From assembly GCF_013393905.1 (NCBI RefSeq), contig NZ_CP040272.1, forward strand, positions 5,080,001 to 5,144,000: a DNA stretch of 64,000 nucleotides. The letters are read 5' to 3'. The stretch is from Nostoc sp. C052 (GTDB taxonomy: Bacteria > Cyanobacteriota > Cyanobacteriia > Cyanobacteriales > Nostocaceae). Position 1 is the stretch's first letter. The number at the start of each line of letters is the position of its first letter. Position numbers and translations under genes: made by a program. The notes beneath the pieces were generated by a model. The model had not been told where the DNA came from. It was given only the letters and a program-made list of their open reading frames with translations, and made no database searches. This document shows, one piece after another, positions 36,343 through 45,888 of this stretch.

Positions 36343-36440
36343 TCATTGGTCATTGGTCATTAGTCATTGGTCATTTGTAAAGGACAAAGGACAACTGACA
36401 AGTGACAAAGAACAAAGGACAAAAGACAAAGGACAAAAAG
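36343..36440. repeat. Short tandem repeats TCATTGGTCATTAG and GACAAAGGACAAA
   Basis: Heptamer-like repeats fill most of the plsX-fabH gap. Similar blocks lie at 37515-37585, 54378-54424, 30174-30206 and 61740-61795. They are typical of Nostoc-group intergenic DNA. Confidence 0.75.
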
Positions 36441-36463
36441 GCTGATAGCTTGGGGGATTAGGA

Positions 36464-37456
36464 GTGCAAAACTTAGGCGTAGCAATTACCGGAAGCGGCT
36501 CTGCAGTACCAGCAACTTCCTTACACAACCAGATATTGAGTGAAGTAGTTGAAACATCAGACGAATGGATTACCACAAGAACGGGAATTCGTCAACGGCG
36601 ATTAGCATTGCCATCTGAGTCCTTGAGTGTACTCGCCACTGCCGCCAGTAGTCAGGCGATCGCATCTGCGGGCATTAAACCAGAAGACCTAGACCTGATT
36701 CTACTGGCAACTTCCACCCCTGATGATTTGTTTGGTAGTGCTTGTCAAGTTCAGGCTCTATTAGGAGCCACCAACGCAGTAGCCTTTGACTTGACAGCTG
36801 CCTGCTCCGGCTTTGTATTTGGTCTGGTGACAGCAGCCCAATACATTAGAACTGGTACCTACAAAAATGTACTTTTGATCGGGGCAGATATCCTCTCTCG
36901 CTGGGTAGATTGGCAAGATCGGCGCACTTGTGTGTTGTTCGGTGATGGTGCAGGGGCAGTAGTATTACAGGCTGCCAAAAGCGATCGCTTATTAGGATTT
37001 GCACTTAAAAGTGATGGTACTCAAAACCATCACCTCAATCTTGCATACACAGGCGCTTCCCAAGAACTACTCCCTAATGTAAATATCACCAAAGGCACTT
37101 ACCAACCGATTACGATGAACGGCAAAGAAGTTTACCGCTTTGCTGTCCAAAAAGTGCCAGAAATTATAGATAAAGCCTTGTTCCAAGCCAACCTTAGCGT
37201 CGATCAAATAGATTGGCTGCTGTTGCATCAAGCCAATCAACGGATTATCGATGCCGTTGCCCAACGCCTGAATGTCCCCGAACATAAGGTTATTAGTAAT
37301 CTCGCCCAGTACGGCAACACCTCAGCTGCTTCCATCCCCTTAGCTTTAGATGAAGCGGTACGGCAAGGTAAAATTAAACCCAATGACATCATTGCTGCAT
37401 CAGGCTTTGGCGCTGGTCTTACCTGGGGTGCAGCAATTTTTAAATGGGGAAGATAA
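36464..37456 (+). CDS. fabH: 3-oxoacyl-ACP synthase III (FabH)
   Basis: A 330-residue condensing enzyme that starts fatty acid synthesis from acetyl-CoA and malonyl-ACP. The active-site Cys is in AFDLTAACSGFVFGLVTAAQ, His in LLLHQANQRIIDAVAQRL and Asn in ISNLAQYGNTSAASIPLAL. TRTGIRQRR near the N-terminus is also typical. The start is GTG at 36464 with a GGGGG/AGGAG ribosome site just upstream. It lies between plsX and fabD. Confidence 0.97.
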   Translation: MQNLGVAITGSGSAVPATSLHNQILSEVVETSDEWITTRTGIRQRRLALPSESLSVLATAASSQAIASAGIKPEDLDLILLATSTPDDLFGSACQVQALLGATNAVAFDLTAACSGFVFGLVTAAQYIRTGTYKNVLLIGADILSRWVDWQDRRTCVLFGDGAGAVVLQAAKSDRLLGFALKSDGTQNHHLNLAYTGASQELLPNVNITKGTYQPITMNGKEVYRFAVQKVPEIIDKALFQANLSVDQIDWLLLHQANQRIIDAVAQRLNVPEHKVISNLAQYGNTSAASIPLALDEAVRQGKIKPNDIIAASGFGAGLTWGAAIFKWGR

Positions 37457-37581
37457 TATTTTGTCCTTTGTCATTTGTCCTTTGTTAATGACCAAGACTT
37501 CTCTACGAGAGGCTGCGCCAACGGCAAAGCTCAATACAAATGACCAATGACCAATGACCAATGACCAATGACTAATGACCA

Positions 37582-38481
37582 ATGACTAAAACTGCATGGG
37601 TGTTTCCCGGACAAGGTTCCCAAACACTGGGAATGGGAATGGACTTATTAGATATACCTGCCGCTAAAGACAAATTTGCCCAAGCCGAAGAGATTTTGGG
37701 CTGGTCTGTAATCGAAATCTGTCAAAACGAAGAAGAAAAGTTATCACAGACACTATACACCCAGCCAATTCTTTATGTGGTAGAAAGCATTCTTGCCGAT
37801 CTTCTGGGCGAACAAGGACACCAGCCAGATTTAGTTGCTGGTCATAGTTTGGGAGAGTATACTGCCCTTTACATTGCGGGTGTCTTTGAGTGGTCAGCTG
37901 GTTTATATCTAGTAAAGCGTCGTGCAGAACTCATGGATAGTGCCTCTGGTGGGATGATGGCAGCTTTGATCAACTTTGACCCCGAACAGTTAGAAAAAGT
38001 AATTTCCCAAACACCTGATGTAGTGCTGGCAAATGATAATAGTTCAGGTCAGGTAGTAATTTCAGGCACGACTGAGGCTGTACAAGCGGTGATGACTCAA
38101 GTTAAAGCAAAGCGTGCAATTCCGCTAAAAGTTTCTGGAGCATTTCATTCACATTTAATCGCACCAGCAGCGGCAGAATTCCAAGATATTCTAGAATCTG
38201 TGGAATTTCAGCCAGCGATTGTGCCAGTGTTGTCTAATGTAGAACCAATTCCGTCTATTGATGCCGAGATTTTAAAGGAACGCCTTAACAAACAAATGAC
38301 TGGTTCTGTAAGATGGCGAGAAATTTCTCTACAACTCCCAGCTAACGGTATCCAGCGAGTGGTGGAAATTGGCCCTGGTAAAGTCTTAACTGGCTTGATT
38401 AAACGTAATAGCCCCGATTTAATATTAGAAAACATTCAGAGTGCTGCTCATTTACCAGACTCAGTGCTGAGTCCTGAGTAA
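37582..38481 (+). CDS. fabD: Malonyl-CoA:ACP transacylase (FabD)
   Basis: A 299-residue acyltransferase. VFPGQGSQTLGMGMDL is at the N-terminus, the nucleophile Ser in VAGHSLGEYTALYIAGVF, then RRAELMDSA, and His in SGAFHSHLIAPAA. It loads malonate onto ACP. The ATG is the last AATGAC unit of a tandem repeat block (37515-37585), so the start region is repeat-derived. Confidence 0.96.
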   Translation: MTKTAWVFPGQGSQTLGMGMDLLDIPAAKDKFAQAEEILGWSVIEICQNEEEKLSQTLYTQPILYVVESILADLLGEQGHQPDLVAGHSLGEYTALYIAGVFEWSAGLYLVKRRAELMDSASGGMMAALINFDPEQLEKVISQTPDVVLANDNSSGQVVISGTTEAVQAVMTQVKAKRAIPLKVSGAFHSHLIAPAAAEFQDILESVEFQPAIVPVLSNVEPIPSIDAEILKERLNKQMTGSVRWREISLQLPANGIQRVVEIGPGKVLTGLIKRNSPDLILENIQSAAHLPDSVLSPE

Positions 38482-38582
38482 TAGGCATGAGCAGGATAAT
38501 TTACACTTAAGTCGATAGCGATCGCAATTAGACAAATTCTATAATGTCTGTTAATTAAGAATATTGATGGAGGAAAGGTGAG

Positions 38583-40502
38583 ATGAGCGATGTCGGACGA
38601 CAAGCCACTGGAGTTGTACGCACGCTTGGGCATCAGAAATCAGCCACATCAACTTTTAGCAATCCTGCCCTTGCCTCCTCAACTATTCCTACACTAGCTT
38701 CTCCAACACGTGGCTTTGGTTTACAAACAAATAGTGATTCAATCCAAAGGGTAACTGAGGCATCAATTGACCTTCAAGAGGTGCGGTCTGTTGATGAGCA
38801 ATTATTGGAACCACAAGCCATCAAACAACAGCCCCTTAATCACGACATTAGTCGTATATCCTTGCATCGTCCCCAGGCAAAACTTACAGTTGGTGCGCCA
38901 GACGATTATTATGAGCAGGAAGCCGATAAAGTCGCCGACCAGATCATGCGAATGGCTCAACCTGAACCCATAGGTTTACAAAATACACAGACTCAAGACC
39001 AAGTACAAACTAAACCTCTAGCAGCGGCTATAACTCCCTTGGTGCAACGGGAAGCAATGCCAGAAGAAGAAGAGGAATTGCAAACAAAGCGATCGCCACA
39101 ACTCGCTACCAATGGCAGCTTCCAGACTGAGGATAATTTTGAGACTCGACTAAACAGCAGTGAAAGTGGAGGCAGCCCGTTACCAGATGCAGTACGCTCC
39201 TTTATGGAACCGCGCTTTGGTGCTGATTTTAGCCAAGTACGGGTACATACAGGTAATGAATCGGTACAGATGAATCGGGATTTGAATGCCCAGGCATTTA
39301 CCCACCAGCAAAACATTTTCTTTGGTGCAGGTAAATCACCAGGTAATGATGCCTTAACCGCCCATGAACTGACTCATGTAGTGCAGCAGACAGGTGCAGC
39401 CCAGAGAAAATTAATTCAACGAGCAATTAACCCTACATACGACCTGACTCACGGTACTTTTGAAGTCAATGCTACACCAAACGGGGCGAGTCTACCGATT
39501 ACTATTCGTTTCAAACCCAAAACCACCGCTCCCTACTCTAACCAAATTGGACTGATTCAAATTGTGCGTTTGACAAATGCTACAGGCACAAACGTCGAAC
39601 CTCAGTCTTTACCTGCGGCTCGTGGTGCTAGCCTACGCACCACCGCTGATGCCACCACAGGAGTTGAGGGCGGATATTTCACCGATGTATTACACAATGA
39701 TGCACCTGCCCACGGTGGTACAGGAACCAATGCCCCAGCTGGAAGTGCTTTACCTGCTCAGTATCCCTTTGGCAACGATCCAGCTCAACCTAATCCGGCA
39801 ACCCCTGGACTTTCGCGGCCTTCTTCCAGTGGTGCAAGCGGAGCCACTATCGGTTACAAACGCTCCGATGACCCCACCGATATCAAAGCCGCAGAGCTAA
39901 CCGACGCTCCTGGAGGGGCTGGTGAGTTCAACTTCGACTTTCAGACGGTGGCTAGGGGAGAAGACACCATGACAACTTATGGTGCGCTTCATTGGGGCTT
40001 CCAGATTCGTGCCGGGAAAGTTGAGAACGATCAAGCATCAGCACAGGATGGGCAATCTGCCACTTTCGATGCGGCTCTGGAGAAACATCGAGATTTTTAC
40101 GTACACGAACCAGTCATTTTCTACTTTGATTTCGATAGCGACCAACTAAGTTCCAGCGAAACAGGCAAAATCGATACATTCTTGGATTACCTGCGGCGCT
40201 TCCCGGACGTAAAAGTTACTCCCGAAGGTTTCGCTGACAGACGCGGCGGTGCTTCTCAACACAACCTGGATTTATCTTTACGCAGAGCGCAGGCAGTTGG
40301 AGCAGCCCTGCGTGCTAAGGGTGTAGCTGAAACTCAAATTAGTGCTGTAACTATCGGCTCTGGATCAACCGAAGACTTTACCCCAGATGCCACTACTAAC
40401 CAAGATAAAGAAGCAAATCGTCGAGGCAATCGCCGGGTTGTTTTGAGCTTTCAGCATGTGCCAGCAGCAGCACCAGCCGGTGGAGGAGGAGCGACACCGT
40501 GA
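38583..40502 (+). CDS. DUF4157 / OmpA-domain fusion protein
   Basis: A 639-residue protein. An N-terminal 200-residue region is rich in Gln, Thr and Ser and includes YYEQEADKVADQIMRMAQ. DUF4157 follows at about 205-290, with RSFMEPRFGADFSQVRVHTG, AQAFTHQQNIFFGAGKSPGN and the metallopeptidase-like AHELTHVVQQTG (His261-Glu-x-x-His265). The middle (about 290-500) is unassigned. The C-terminus (about 507-625) is an OmpA peptidoglycan-binding domain: IFYFDFDSDQLSSSETGK, PEGFADRRG and NRRGNRRVVLS. There is no clear signal peptide. DUF4157 occurs in proteins linked to extracellular contractile injection systems. It overlaps the next gene by 4 bp (GTGA). Confidence 0.87.
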   Translation: MSDVGRQATGVVRTLGHQKSATSTFSNPALASSTIPTLASPTRGFGLQTNSDSIQRVTEASIDLQEVRSVDEQLLEPQAIKQQPLNHDISRISLHRPQAKLTVGAPDDYYEQEADKVADQIMRMAQPEPIGLQNTQTQDQVQTKPLAAAITPLVQREAMPEEEEELQTKRSPQLATNGSFQTEDNFETRLNSSESGGSPLPDAVRSFMEPRFGADFSQVRVHTGNESVQMNRDLNAQAFTHQQNIFFGAGKSPGNDALTAHELTHVVQQTGAAQRKLIQRAINPTYDLTHGTFEVNATPNGASLPITIRFKPKTTAPYSNQIGLIQIVRLTNATGTNVEPQSLPAARGASLRTTADATTGVEGGYFTDVLHNDAPAHGGTGTNAPAGSALPAQYPFGNDPAQPNPATPGLSRPSSSGASGATIGYKRSDDPTDIKAAELTDAPGGAGEFNFDFQTVARGEDTMTTYGALHWGFQIRAGKVENDQASAQDGQSATFDAALEKHRDFYVHEPVIFYFDFDSDQLSSSETGKIDTFLDYLRRFPDVKVTPEGFADRRGGASQHNLDLSLRRAQAVGAALRAKGVAETQISAVTIGSGSTEDFTPDATTNQDKEANRRGNRRVVLSFQHVPAAAPAGGGGATP

Positions 40503-41176
40503 TCTGGAGAACGGCAGGAATATTCATGACAGTTTTGATACTGGTCGTTGGAGGAAATTTGTATATGAATAATCAAGACGCGACTGCAACACATGTAGAG
40601 CAGATCAAAGCACGGCTCTACTCCACAGATCAAGACACTAGCGGTTTAGCTCTAGGTGAATTGATCCGTTTAGGCAAACAAGCTACCCCCATTTTGTTGG
40701 AAGCCTTGACTAATTCCAATCCCCGTACCCGTCGTCTTGCTGCTGAGGGATTGAGCGAAATTGCCGACCCTGCCAGTGCTGATGCTTTGTTCCAAGCTAC
40801 CCATGACACTAATCCAGAAGTACGCGCCCGTGCTGCCACTGCTCTATACACATTAGGGGATAAACGTGCATTGGCTGCTTTGGTTGCTACCCTTGATGAT
40901 TACCCTGATATACTACACAATCCCTACACAGCTTCGATGTATCCTTTAATGCGAGGGGGGAAAGAAGTTTTGCCTTTGGTTGTTCCTTTGCTGCAAGCAC
41001 CCAATGATTTGACTCGTGAACGGGCTTTTTTGATTGTTAAAGCTGTGGTGAGTAAGTTACCCCAAGGACATGACTGGAATAAGTTGTGGCAGAGTTTAGG
41101 AAGTTATGATCCTGATGGGCCACAGGCAGAACGCGATCGCTCTGCTCAACAATGGGAGCAATGGCTGAGTAAATAA
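40499..41176 (+). CDS. Membrane-anchored HEAT-repeat protein
   Basis: A 225-residue protein starting at GTG 40499, overlapping the DUF4157 gene by 4 bp. An N-terminal hydrophobic helix (TAGIFMTVLILVVGGNLYM) acts as signal anchor. Then come HEAT/PBS-lyase-like repeats: ALGELIRLGKQATPILLEAL, NPRTRRLAAEGLSEIADPAS and NPEVRARAATALYTLGDKRA. HEAT repeats bind other proteins. Tight coupling suggests it works with the DUF4157-OmpA protein at the cell envelope; that is inference. Confidence 0.83.
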   Translation: MIWRTAGIFMTVLILVVGGNLYMNNQDATATHVEQIKARLYSTDQDTSGLALGELIRLGKQATPILLEALTNSNPRTRRLAAEGLSEIADPASADALFQATHDTNPEVRARAATALYTLGDKRALAALVATLDDYPDILHNPYTASMYPLMRGGKEVLPLVVPLLQAPNDLTRERAFLIVKAVVSKLPQGHDWNKLWQSLGSYDPDGPQAERDRSAQQWEQWLSK

Positions 41177-41687
41177 TTACTATGGTATTAGCTGTAGCCA
41201 ATTTTAAGACATTGACTAGGGAGCATTCCAATTTTGCAAGAACATGTTTGTAATTTTAGCGTTAGCGGGGCGTTTAGCCCATTCTGACTTCTGAATTCTT
41301 CTTCAAAAAACTTCAGTAAAAAATGAATTAGACAGATATTTGTGCCGGAGGAGGGTTGTAAATATTCATAAAAAAGTGTGTATAGGATAAATATTTGAGA
41401 TAGCCTTCTGTAAGTTACAGCAATTTTCAAGTGAATGAAGTAGAAAATGCAGAACTCAAAATTAGACTAAAGAGTTTCTACTTCCTGCCTAGAAACCCAT
41501 AACTTTGTACTTCATATAAAAGAAAACTGCTTTAATTGCAAAAAAATTAAGTATACACGCCTCACAGCTAAGTATAGTGGTGGTAAATTTCTATAATTTT
41601 ATTTAGATTTTAGCAAAGAAAATTAGACTGATACAAAATTGGATAATTTCTGCTGATAAATAGACTGATATAATTCTGGAGAAAACT
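41177..41687. other. Gene-free gap with a TAGCGGGGCGTTTA repeat
   Basis: It contains TTAGCGGGGCGTTTAGCCC at about 41260, shared with position 8535. The rest is AT-rich, with no small gene that I can support. The last 100 bp should hold the promoter of the Rieske oxygenase gene. Confidence 0.45.
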
Positions 41688-43046
41688 ATGATATTAGAAA
41701 CAAAAAAAACAGAGCCGACACCGAAAAATTCTACTTTCGAGACTCTTGAATCTCAGTCAGAATTTGATTGGAGAAAATGTTGGTATCCTGTGTGTTTTCT
41801 CCAAGATTTTCCTATAAATCGCCCCTATAGATTTTCATTATATGATGAGCCCTTTGTTTTATTCAAAAACATTGATGGAAAGATAATTTGTTTAACAGAT
41901 CGTTGTGCCCATCGTGCAGCTAGACTGTCTGATGGACAAATTATTGATGGTAGAATAGAGTGCTTATATCATGGTTGGCAATTTGGCCAAGATGGTAAAT
42001 GTCTGCATATTCCCCAGTTATCAAAAGAAGCAAAAATTCCTGTTAGTGCTTGTGTATCATCCTTTAAAGTTATAGAACGTCAAGGAATTATTTGGATTTG
42101 GGCTGGTGAAGCTGAAGCCGCTGTTGATGAGTTAATACCAACTGTACCAGATTGGGATAAACCAGGATGTTTTAACTTAGATTACATGCGAGACTTACCT
42201 TATGACCAAAGCTATTTTATTGAAAACGTTATTGACCCCGCGCATATTCCTATTAGTCATGAGGGTATATTTAGCGATCGCACTGAAGCCCAACCACTAG
42301 AAATAGAAGTCCTTGAGAGTTCCCATCAAGGAATTCGTGGAAGATATCGAAAGACAAAAAACCCCAATCAGCCCTGGCAATTATTAGATTTTGTTGCTCC
42401 AAACTTAGTTCTTTACAGACTTGGCAACGAACAGGAAGGTAGAGTTTTGGGAACAGCTTTGTATTCAATTCCCCTCGGTAGAAATAGATGTCGGATTCTC
42501 GTCAGAAATTATAGTAACTTTTGGGATTTGAAAACGAAGTTGATGCCTCCTTGGCTAGATCATATAATCACCCGTAACAAAGTCTTGGAAGGTGATTTGC
42601 AAATAGTTGTTGAACAAAAGGCACAAATTGAGCGGTTAGGAAAAAAATTAAAAGAATTGTATTTACCGCTCAAAACATCAGATACATTAGTCGTTGAATA
42701 TCGCAGGTGGTTAGATAAATACGGCTCATCTTTGCCTTTTTATCAAGGTTTTTCCACTGCCAAAAATATTGATAATAGCGAGGAGAATAAACATTTAAAA
42801 ACCTTAGACCGATTCTCACAACACACACTTATTTGTAATTCTTGCAACCAAGCTTATCGCTTAACCAAACGATTACAACAAAGCTGTATAGGAGTTGCGA
42901 TCGCTTTCGCAGCTATAGCAATACTTACAGATACTTCTGGAATAAAAATAGCCGCAGTATCTACTTCTATAACATTAATTATTTTGGCAGTTATGGCTCA
43001 GAGACTCAAAACTCAATTTGAGGATTCCTATACTCGCCATGAATAA
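41688..43046 (+). CDS. Rieske non-haem oxygenase of the PaO/Tic55 group
   Basis: A 452-residue protein. The Rieske [2Fe-2S] ligands are Cys73/His75 (DRCAHRAARL) and Cys92/His95 (ECLYHGWQFG). The mononuclear iron site is in YFIENVIDPAHIPISHEG (Asp, His, His). Near the C-terminus is a CxxC (LICNSCNQAYRL), as in plant PaO/Tic55/ACD1, followed by two hydrophobic helices (GVAIAFAAIAILTD, SITLIILAVMAQ). Relatives oxidise chlorophyll-derived pigments or act in redox regulation at membranes. The cyanobacterial substrate is unknown. Confidence 0.88.
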   Translation: MILETKKTEPTPKNSTFETLESQSEFDWRKCWYPVCFLQDFPINRPYRFSLYDEPFVLFKNIDGKIICLTDRCAHRAARLSDGQIIDGRIECLYHGWQFGQDGKCLHIPQLSKEAKIPVSACVSSFKVIERQGIIWIWAGEAEAAVDELIPTVPDWDKPGCFNLDYMRDLPYDQSYFIENVIDPAHIPISHEGIFSDRTEAQPLEIEVLESSHQGIRGRYRKTKNPNQPWQLLDFVAPNLVLYRLGNEQEGRVLGTALYSIPLGRNRCRILVRNYSNFWDLKTKLMPPWLDHIITRNKVLEGDLQIVVEQKAQIERLGKKLKELYLPLKTSDTLVVEYRRWLDKYGSSLPFYQGFSTAKNIDNSEENKHLKTLDRFSQHTLICNSCNQAYRLTKRLQQSCIGVAIAFAAIAILTDTSGIKIAAVSTSITLIILAVMAQRLKTQFEDSYTRHE

Positions 43047-43294
43047 ATTGGTGTTGCACTAACTCACCAAAACAGTGCTGAGTGCTGAGTAACAAGTGCT
43101 GAGTAAAAAGTAAAATTAATTGCACTCAGCATATAGGGTCTGAAGCCCATAAATTTATTTCGGGTGGAAAGTGCCGCGTTCGCAGGATTGCATCTTGTAG
43201 AGAGAAATAATACGGACTTAATCATTTCCCCTCAATTTATTTATGGGGATTATCTTTTTACTTTTTACTTCTTAACCAAGTGACACACATTTAA

Positions 43295-45667
43295 TTAACA
43301 CAGGTTACAGATTTTTTCAACTTGTTTCGGTGCTTTAATTTCAGTAAATAGCTGAATCGCCCGATTGAAATTCATTTGATTTTCATCGGGCTTTGCCATC
43401 TTTTGATTAGTTAAACCTAATTGAAAATAAGCTTCAGCTAGATCGCATTTTGCACCTATTTTATCCAAAAGTTCGATTGCTTCTGCATGATTGGCAAGAG
43501 CTAATACAAAATCTGTTTGTTGTCGATGGATTTCTGCTAAACCATTGAGAGTTTTTGCTTTTACCTGCATATAGTGACTTTCTTCAGCAAAAGTCAAAGC
43601 TTGCTGGAATATCTGATTTGCCTGGGAAAATTCGCCTAAATTGACGTAGGTTTGACCTAAAATTTGCATGAAATAGACAAATCTTCCCGTTTGTTCTACC
43701 AATTTTTCGTTCGTAATATTTTGATAAGCTACATTTGCTAATGCAGATGAGGCATCACGCAAACCTAAATAAGAATACACCAAAGCTAAACAGACTGAGG
43801 CTTTCTCTGCCCAGCGATGATGCTCGGTATTTTGAGCCAGATAAATTACTTGCTGAAATAACTTTGCAGCTGCCTCTAGTTCCCACAAATCTATTTTGTA
43901 AAGACCAATACTTAATAAAGAATCTACTTCTAGCATCCTCAAATAGTAAACTGTATGTTTATTTTCTGGCTGAGGTACAAGTAATTTTAGTGTTTGGTTT
44001 GCTAGAGTAATAGTCTTTTCTTGACAGGCGATCGCTTGGCTAATTTTACCTGTTATCCAATATAGATCGCCTAATATATTGTAAAGTTCACTGAGATTTT
44101 GGTCATTTTCCAGATTGTGAACAACTTGATTAATTGCCGTAAGTATGGGTTGAATTAACCCCATCCGATACAACGTACTACCAAGAGGCAAAAACTGCTG
44201 CCATTGATTATTTCGGCTTTTTAAAATTACCTTACCTGCTAACTCAAACTTTTGAATTTCTATGTAGTGATAATATGCCTCAAGAGCTTGCAAAGCATCT
44301 TTAAAAGTTTCAATTTGTTTAATACTAGTTGTCCAAAATTCTGCGGCTTTGTGGTTGGCAATTTCCCATTCATCGCTGGGACGTAAACGCGCGATCGCTT
44401 CTTTCCGAATCACGGGATGCAACCAATATTCACCCTTATCACACTCCACCAAAGACCGATTTCTCAACGAGACAATGATTTGACGATGTTGATCGGATGG
44501 AACATCCCACAGTAAACAAAACAACCCTTGAGATGAGATGCTGGGTATATCTTGGTAGCGATAACATCCCAAACGGCAAAGTAAGCGATAGGCTTGGGGA
44601 TCGAGGGCTTGTAAACGATTGATTTGACTAACTGCTAAATTTTTTAAGTCGGTTGCTGCTAGCGGATCGGCATGATTTTCCTGCCAATAAAGAACCATAT
44701 CACCGTCAAAATCCTCTTGAATCGAACCGCAGAGAATTCCCATTGCTTTAGCATTACCGCAGTATGTGCGATGCATGATTTGCAAGGTTGACGAGTTGAT
44801 AGTTAATCCCCGCTTGCTAAAAAACTGTTGCCATGCACTTTCATCCAGACCAGGAAGCCGATAGTGATTCACATTTAGCCCCGGTTCACAAAGGCGATCG
44901 CGACTAGTAATCAAGGTAACAGATTGCACCCTAGCATCAGCCAAAATCCGCAATAGTTCTACATAGTTGCGGTGAGAAGCAATCAATCCACCTTGTTGAT
45001 CTAATGCAGGTTCGAGATTGTCAATTAACACCCCAATCCGCCGATTGTGGAGTTGGCGCTTGAGTCGTCCCAAAGTTACGCCAAATTCTACCCCAGGTTC
45101 TTGATCAAAGTCTTGTTTGAGCCATTCCTCTACTACTCGTTCGGCGGGGGTGATATTCTGCGTTTCCTTTGCCATCAACAATTCCAAAACCAAATCAAAC
45201 CCCTGAGTTTGGAGATATTGCTGCGCTAAAGTAGTTTTGCCTAAGCCTCCCTCACCTTGGATAACAATCACTTTTGATCCCTGATTTACCAAAGTATTTA
45301 GGTGAGCGATCGCAGCTGTTCGTCCAATAAAATTGGTATCCTCTAATTTTGGGGTTGAGTGAGGCGATCGCGAGTAATCAATCAAACTTGATGATATCGC
45401 AGTAGTTTTTCTCAGAAGCCGTTCCAAAGTAGCGCGACAATTACTTTTGGTTATCTTTTCTCGCAATACTTTAGAAAGCAGCTTCCATAACTGAGAACCA
45501 GCATCCTTGGCGTGTCCTTCCGTACAACCGTAAGAATGAGCGATATCCAAGTATTTTCTACCCAACCAAACTTGCACAAGAATCACTTTTTGCAAATCGC
45601 TCAACCGTTCCCCAGTCTGCGGGGGAATTATGGCGTCTAACCATGCTAATGCTGCTTCAGCGTCCAT
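43295..45667 (-). CDS. STAND NTPase with N-terminal HTH and TPR repeats
   Basis: A 790-residue multidomain protein. Residues 1-85 (LSDLQKVILVQVWLGRKYLD, IAHSYGCTEGHAKDAGSQLW, KLLSKVLREKITKSN) fit the helix-turn-helix seen at the N-terminus of cyanobacterial vWA-MoxR-associated (vMAP) proteins. An NB-ARC-like NTPase follows, with Walker A GEGGLGKTT (138-146) and Walker B RIGVLIDNLEP (about 210-220). A winged-helix-like region and TPR-type helices (SQANQIFQQALTFAEESHYM, AEAYFQLGLTNQKMAKPDEN) make up the C-terminal half. STAND proteins switch on ligand or pathogen signals. No obvious effector gene is next to it. Confidence 0.85.
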   Translation of the reverse strand: MDAEAALAWLDAIIPPQTGERLSDLQKVILVQVWLGRKYLDIAHSYGCTEGHAKDAGSQLWKLLSKVLREKITKSNCRATLERLLRKTTAISSSLIDYSRSPHSTPKLEDTNFIGRTAAIAHLNTLVNQGSKVIVIQGEGGLGKTTLAQQYLQTQGFDLVLELLMAKETQNITPAERVVEEWLKQDFDQEPGVEFGVTLGRLKRQLHNRRIGVLIDNLEPALDQQGGLIASHRNYVELLRILADARVQSVTLITSRDRLCEPGLNVNHYRLPGLDESAWQQFFSKRGLTINSSTLQIMHRTYCGNAKAMGILCGSIQEDFDGDMVLYWQENHADPLAATDLKNLAVSQINRLQALDPQAYRLLCRLGCYRYQDIPSISSQGLFCLLWDVPSDQHRQIIVSLRNRSLVECDKGEYWLHPVIRKEAIARLRPSDEWEIANHKAAEFWTTSIKQIETFKDALQALEAYYHYIEIQKFELAGKVILKSRNNQWQQFLPLGSTLYRMGLIQPILTAINQVVHNLENDQNLSELYNILGDLYWITGKISQAIACQEKTITLANQTLKLLVPQPENKHTVYYLRMLEVDSLLSIGLYKIDLWELEAAAKLFQQVIYLAQNTEHHRWAEKASVCLALVYSYLGLRDASSALANVAYQNITNEKLVEQTGRFVYFMQILGQTYVNLGEFSQANQIFQQALTFAEESHYMQVKAKTLNGLAEIHRQQTDFVLALANHAEAIELLDKIGAKCDLAEAYFQLGLTNQKMAKPDENQMNFNRAIQLFTEIKAPKQVEKICNLC

Positions 45668-45839
45668 TGTGTAACGACAAGGGTACTTCAGATTTTAGGG
45701 ACAACTATAAATTACTCTACAGTTATATTGCTGGAGTTTTCGGATAAGATTCTGTGAATCCGACTTTTTTCCCTACTTTTGCAAACTTTATTCAAAATTC
45801 AGCTTTGCGTAAATTTATAAGGAATTGAGGGTTGAAATT

Positions 45840-45884
45840 TAAACGCAAAGGGGCGCAAAGGTAAGCGCAGAGGTACGCAGAGGA
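45840..45884. repeat. GCGCAAAG / CGCAGAG short repeat
   Basis: AAACGCAAAGGGGCGCAAAGG, partly degenerate, is followed by GCGCAGAGGTACGCAGAGG. It is a heptamer-style tandem repeat at the 3' end of the antitoxin-like gene. Confidence 0.6.
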
Positions 45885-45888
45885 TTCG

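Noticed and set aside
36343..36440. Possible CRISPR-like repeats
   Set aside because: The units are 7-10 bp, with no unique spacers; these are short tandem repeats.
37350..37550. 66-residue ORF overlapping the fabH end
   Set aside because: It reads another frame of fabH and then a repeat region.
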